A DNA stretch of 64,000 nucleotides from Diadema setosum (lineage: Eukaryota > Echinodermata > Echinoidea > Diadematoida > Diadematidae), in contig CM067070.1 of NCBI GenBank assembly GCA_033980235.1, forward strand, positions 5,006,978 to 5,070,977. The letters are read 5' to 3'. Shown here in pieces: positions 62,446 to 64,000 of this stretch; the first letter of the stretch is position 1; every line of letters begins with the position of its first letter. Below the pieces are notes generated by a model. It worked only from the letters and a program-made list of their open reading frames with translations, was not told where the DNA came from and searched no databases. A program made the translations under genes and the position numbers.

Positions 62446-62639
62446 TGAGGTATCAATCGTATATTGCTAATGCCCCAGTCACATATAAACACGGATCCTC
62501 AAGGATCTACATGATGATCCGGGGAGTTCCGGGATAGTTTCGACCTCGATGGAGCGTCGACGAGCGTTAATTATAAGGGGGGCAGTTTTACCGTACACAC
62601 GGTATCAACAAGGCAGCCACACGGACCATCCCGGGGTCC
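62117..62639. other. No gene; (CA)n tract at 62403-62440
   Basis: The (CA)n tract is the main feature. 62500-62635 has short self-complementary pieces (GGATCCTCAAGGATC, CCGTACACACGG) but no clear element boundary. Confidence 0.5.
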
Positions 62640-62890
62640 GTTTCATGAAAGTCTTAGGAGAGACTTTCTCTCTCCTAAGTCATACTTAGGAGAGACTTTG
62701 CTAAAAACCGTTTCATGAAAAAGCTATCGCATAAAGCTATCACATAAACTCGGACTTAGGAGAGACTTTTTCTAGAAACCATTTCATGAACAAAGCTAGC
62801 ACATAAAGTCTCTCCTAACTTGGCAAAGCTATCACATAAATCTAGGAGTGGTCAGGAGCACTCCTAAGTTTATGTGATAGCTTTTTGAGA
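62634..62890. repeat. Hairpin-rich MITE-like block
   Basis: CTTAGGAGAGACTTT occurs three times and AAAGTCTCTCCTAA reverses it at about 62797. AAGCTATCACATAAA occurs twice more, with TTTATGTGATAGCTT reversed at 62870-62884. CCGTTTCATGAA also recurs. Probably nested or tandem-duplicated MITEs; boundaries not resolved. Confidence 0.6.
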
Positions 62891-62929
62891 GAGCCACTGT
62901 ATCAAACTTTTGTCTCATTTTGGAGTAAT

Positions 62930-64000
62930 TGACCCTAAATTTGGCATGTGTGACCACTGTCAAAGGTAGATATGCAAGATATCTTTTTCGCTGATATCGC
63001 ATAATACGTTGTCATGAATGGCAATGGCAAATTTTCACAAAAACATACAAATTGTTGTGGATTGAACTACTGCCCTCAAGTTTTAAAGCAATGCAGTTGA
63101 AATTCTGCATAGAATCAGATAAATGTAATATGTAACTACATATTGTGCAAAACACTTTTTTCATGAGTGGTGTGAAAAAAATCTGTTGCCATGGCAACAA
63201 GTTTTTCTATACCAATCACACAAAGAAATATGTGAATTGACCTAACTTCCTTAAAATTCTCTTAACATTTGACCAAAAATTTGGCACATGACCATTACAG
63301 TATGTAGATGTGCAAAACTTATCTTTGGTTGCTGTTGAACAATCTGTTGCCATGGTAACAACATTTTTTCACTTAAAAGCATACAAAAATTTTGAATTCG
63401 CTAAATTTGTCAATCTTTGTGCATATGACATGAAATTTGGCACACATGTGACCGGCATAGTGCGTAGATGTGCAAACTTCATCTTTCGCCATTGTTGAAC
63501 AAATCGTTGCCATGGTAACAGCAGACTTTGAATGAAAATCATACAAAAATATTGTGGATTCTGCTATCTCTCAGCTTTTGAGCATTTTGCTTGAAATTTG
63601 GTACATGTGACCACCATGATATGTACAGTTGTGCAAACTTCATCTTTCAAAGATATAGAACATTGTGTTGCTATGGTAACAGCATTTTCAATGAATATAA
63701 TAAAAAAGGTGTAGATTCAGTTTACTCCTTCAATATTTGAGCATTTTACTTGAAATCTGGCACGAGAATGCTAAAGTACATAGACTGATGTGCAAATTTC
63801 TTCTTTGTTCTTTTTCACACAATGTGTTGCCATGGTAACAGATCATTTTGAATGAAAATCATTCAAAAATATTGTAGATTCAGCTAACTTCCTAAGCTTT
63901 TGAGCTTTTGACTTGAAATTTGAAACATATGAAAGTTATACTATGTACTTGTGTATATTCATCTTTCGTTAATACTGAACAGTGTGTTGCCATGGTAACA
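62930..64000. repeat. 160-bp tandem repeat array, continuing past the window
   Basis: About 6.5 diverged units. Recurrent blocks in order are GAAATTTGGCACA-like, GTGCAAACTTCATCTTTC, GTTGCCATGGTAAC and AATGAAAATCATACAAAAAT. The central palindrome begins at 63185, 63346, 63506, 63667, 63826 and 63986, giving periods of 161, 160, 161, 159 and 160 bp. The open frames here are not conserved between units. Confidence 0.9.
63185..63999. promoter_or_regulatory. Six RFX X-box-like palindromes, one per 160-bp unit
   Basis: GTTGCC-AT-GGTAAC is found at 63346, 63506, 63826 and 63986. 63185 reads GTTGCCATGGCAAC (perfect palindrome) and 63667 has one change in the left half. These fit the known RFX consensus (inverted half-sites GTTGCC/GGYAAC about 2 bp apart). 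The unit backbone around them has diverged more than the palindrome. Binding is inference. Confidence 0.6.

Noticed and set aside
63185..63999. Regular palindromes considered as a CRISPR-like array
   Set aside because: The 146-bp intervals align with one another, so this is a tandem satellite rather than unique spacers.

Overview
This window looks like a gene-poor, repeat-rich stretch of a marine invertebrate genome. It is AT-rich, with long (TA)n, (TAA)n and (CA)n tracts. It has no operon-like packing, several non-LTR retrotransposons, a PIF/Harbinger DNA transposon, an LTR-element end and many hairpin MITEs. The one intact host-type gene is an intronless class A (rhodopsin-like) GPCR with a decayed duplicate. 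Lineage-expanded intronless GPCRs, L2-clade LINEs and dispersed repeats of this kind suggest an echinoderm, but that assignment is inference.

Layout. 0-2 kb: the 3' part of an LTR retroelement (partial Gag/protease ORF, polypurine tract, 190-bp LTR with TATA box). 2-7.7 kb: no gene; short dispersed motifs, nested inverted repeats and a 138-bp MITE. 7.7-9.5 kb: copy R1 of a non-coding repeat family called family R here. 10.2-17.3 kb: a low-copy segment present three times in tandem and diverged, with copy-specific insertions (a 177-bp MITE with an empty site in the sister copy, and a 979-bp foldback element). 18.7-21.0 kb: a 2284-bp Harbinger transposon (TTA target duplication) whose transposase is cut short where a LINE fragment is inserted. 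22.4-25.5 kb: inverted copy R2 of family R. 29.9-34.9 kb: head-to-tail copies R3-R4-R5. 28.3 and 29.7 kb: two GC-rich palindromic arrays. 37.9-41.5 kb: an L2-clade LINE with an uninterrupted 1075-codon ORF and tandem 5' monomers. 41.6-47.9 kb and 52.1-62.1 kb: a direct segmental duplication (segments A and B). A carries a GPCR pseudogene and B an intact GPCR; each copy has its own later insertions. 62.9-64.0 kb: a 160-bp tandem repeat that runs off the window.

The most unusual signals are regulatory-looking motifs built into repeats. Every family R copy with its central block carries pairs of GGGTCAAAGGTCA, a textbook DR1 nuclear-receptor site, spaced about 149 bp apart (14 exact and 2 degenerate sites). 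The same copies carry up to four TGACGTCA CRE/ATF palindromes each (18 in the window). The terminal 160-bp repeat carries GTTGCCATGGTAAC-type palindromes, which match the RFX X-box, once per unit (6 copies). Whether these sites act as regulatory elements cannot be read from sequence alone. The paired filled and empty sites inside the duplications give unusually clean boundaries for several mobile elements.
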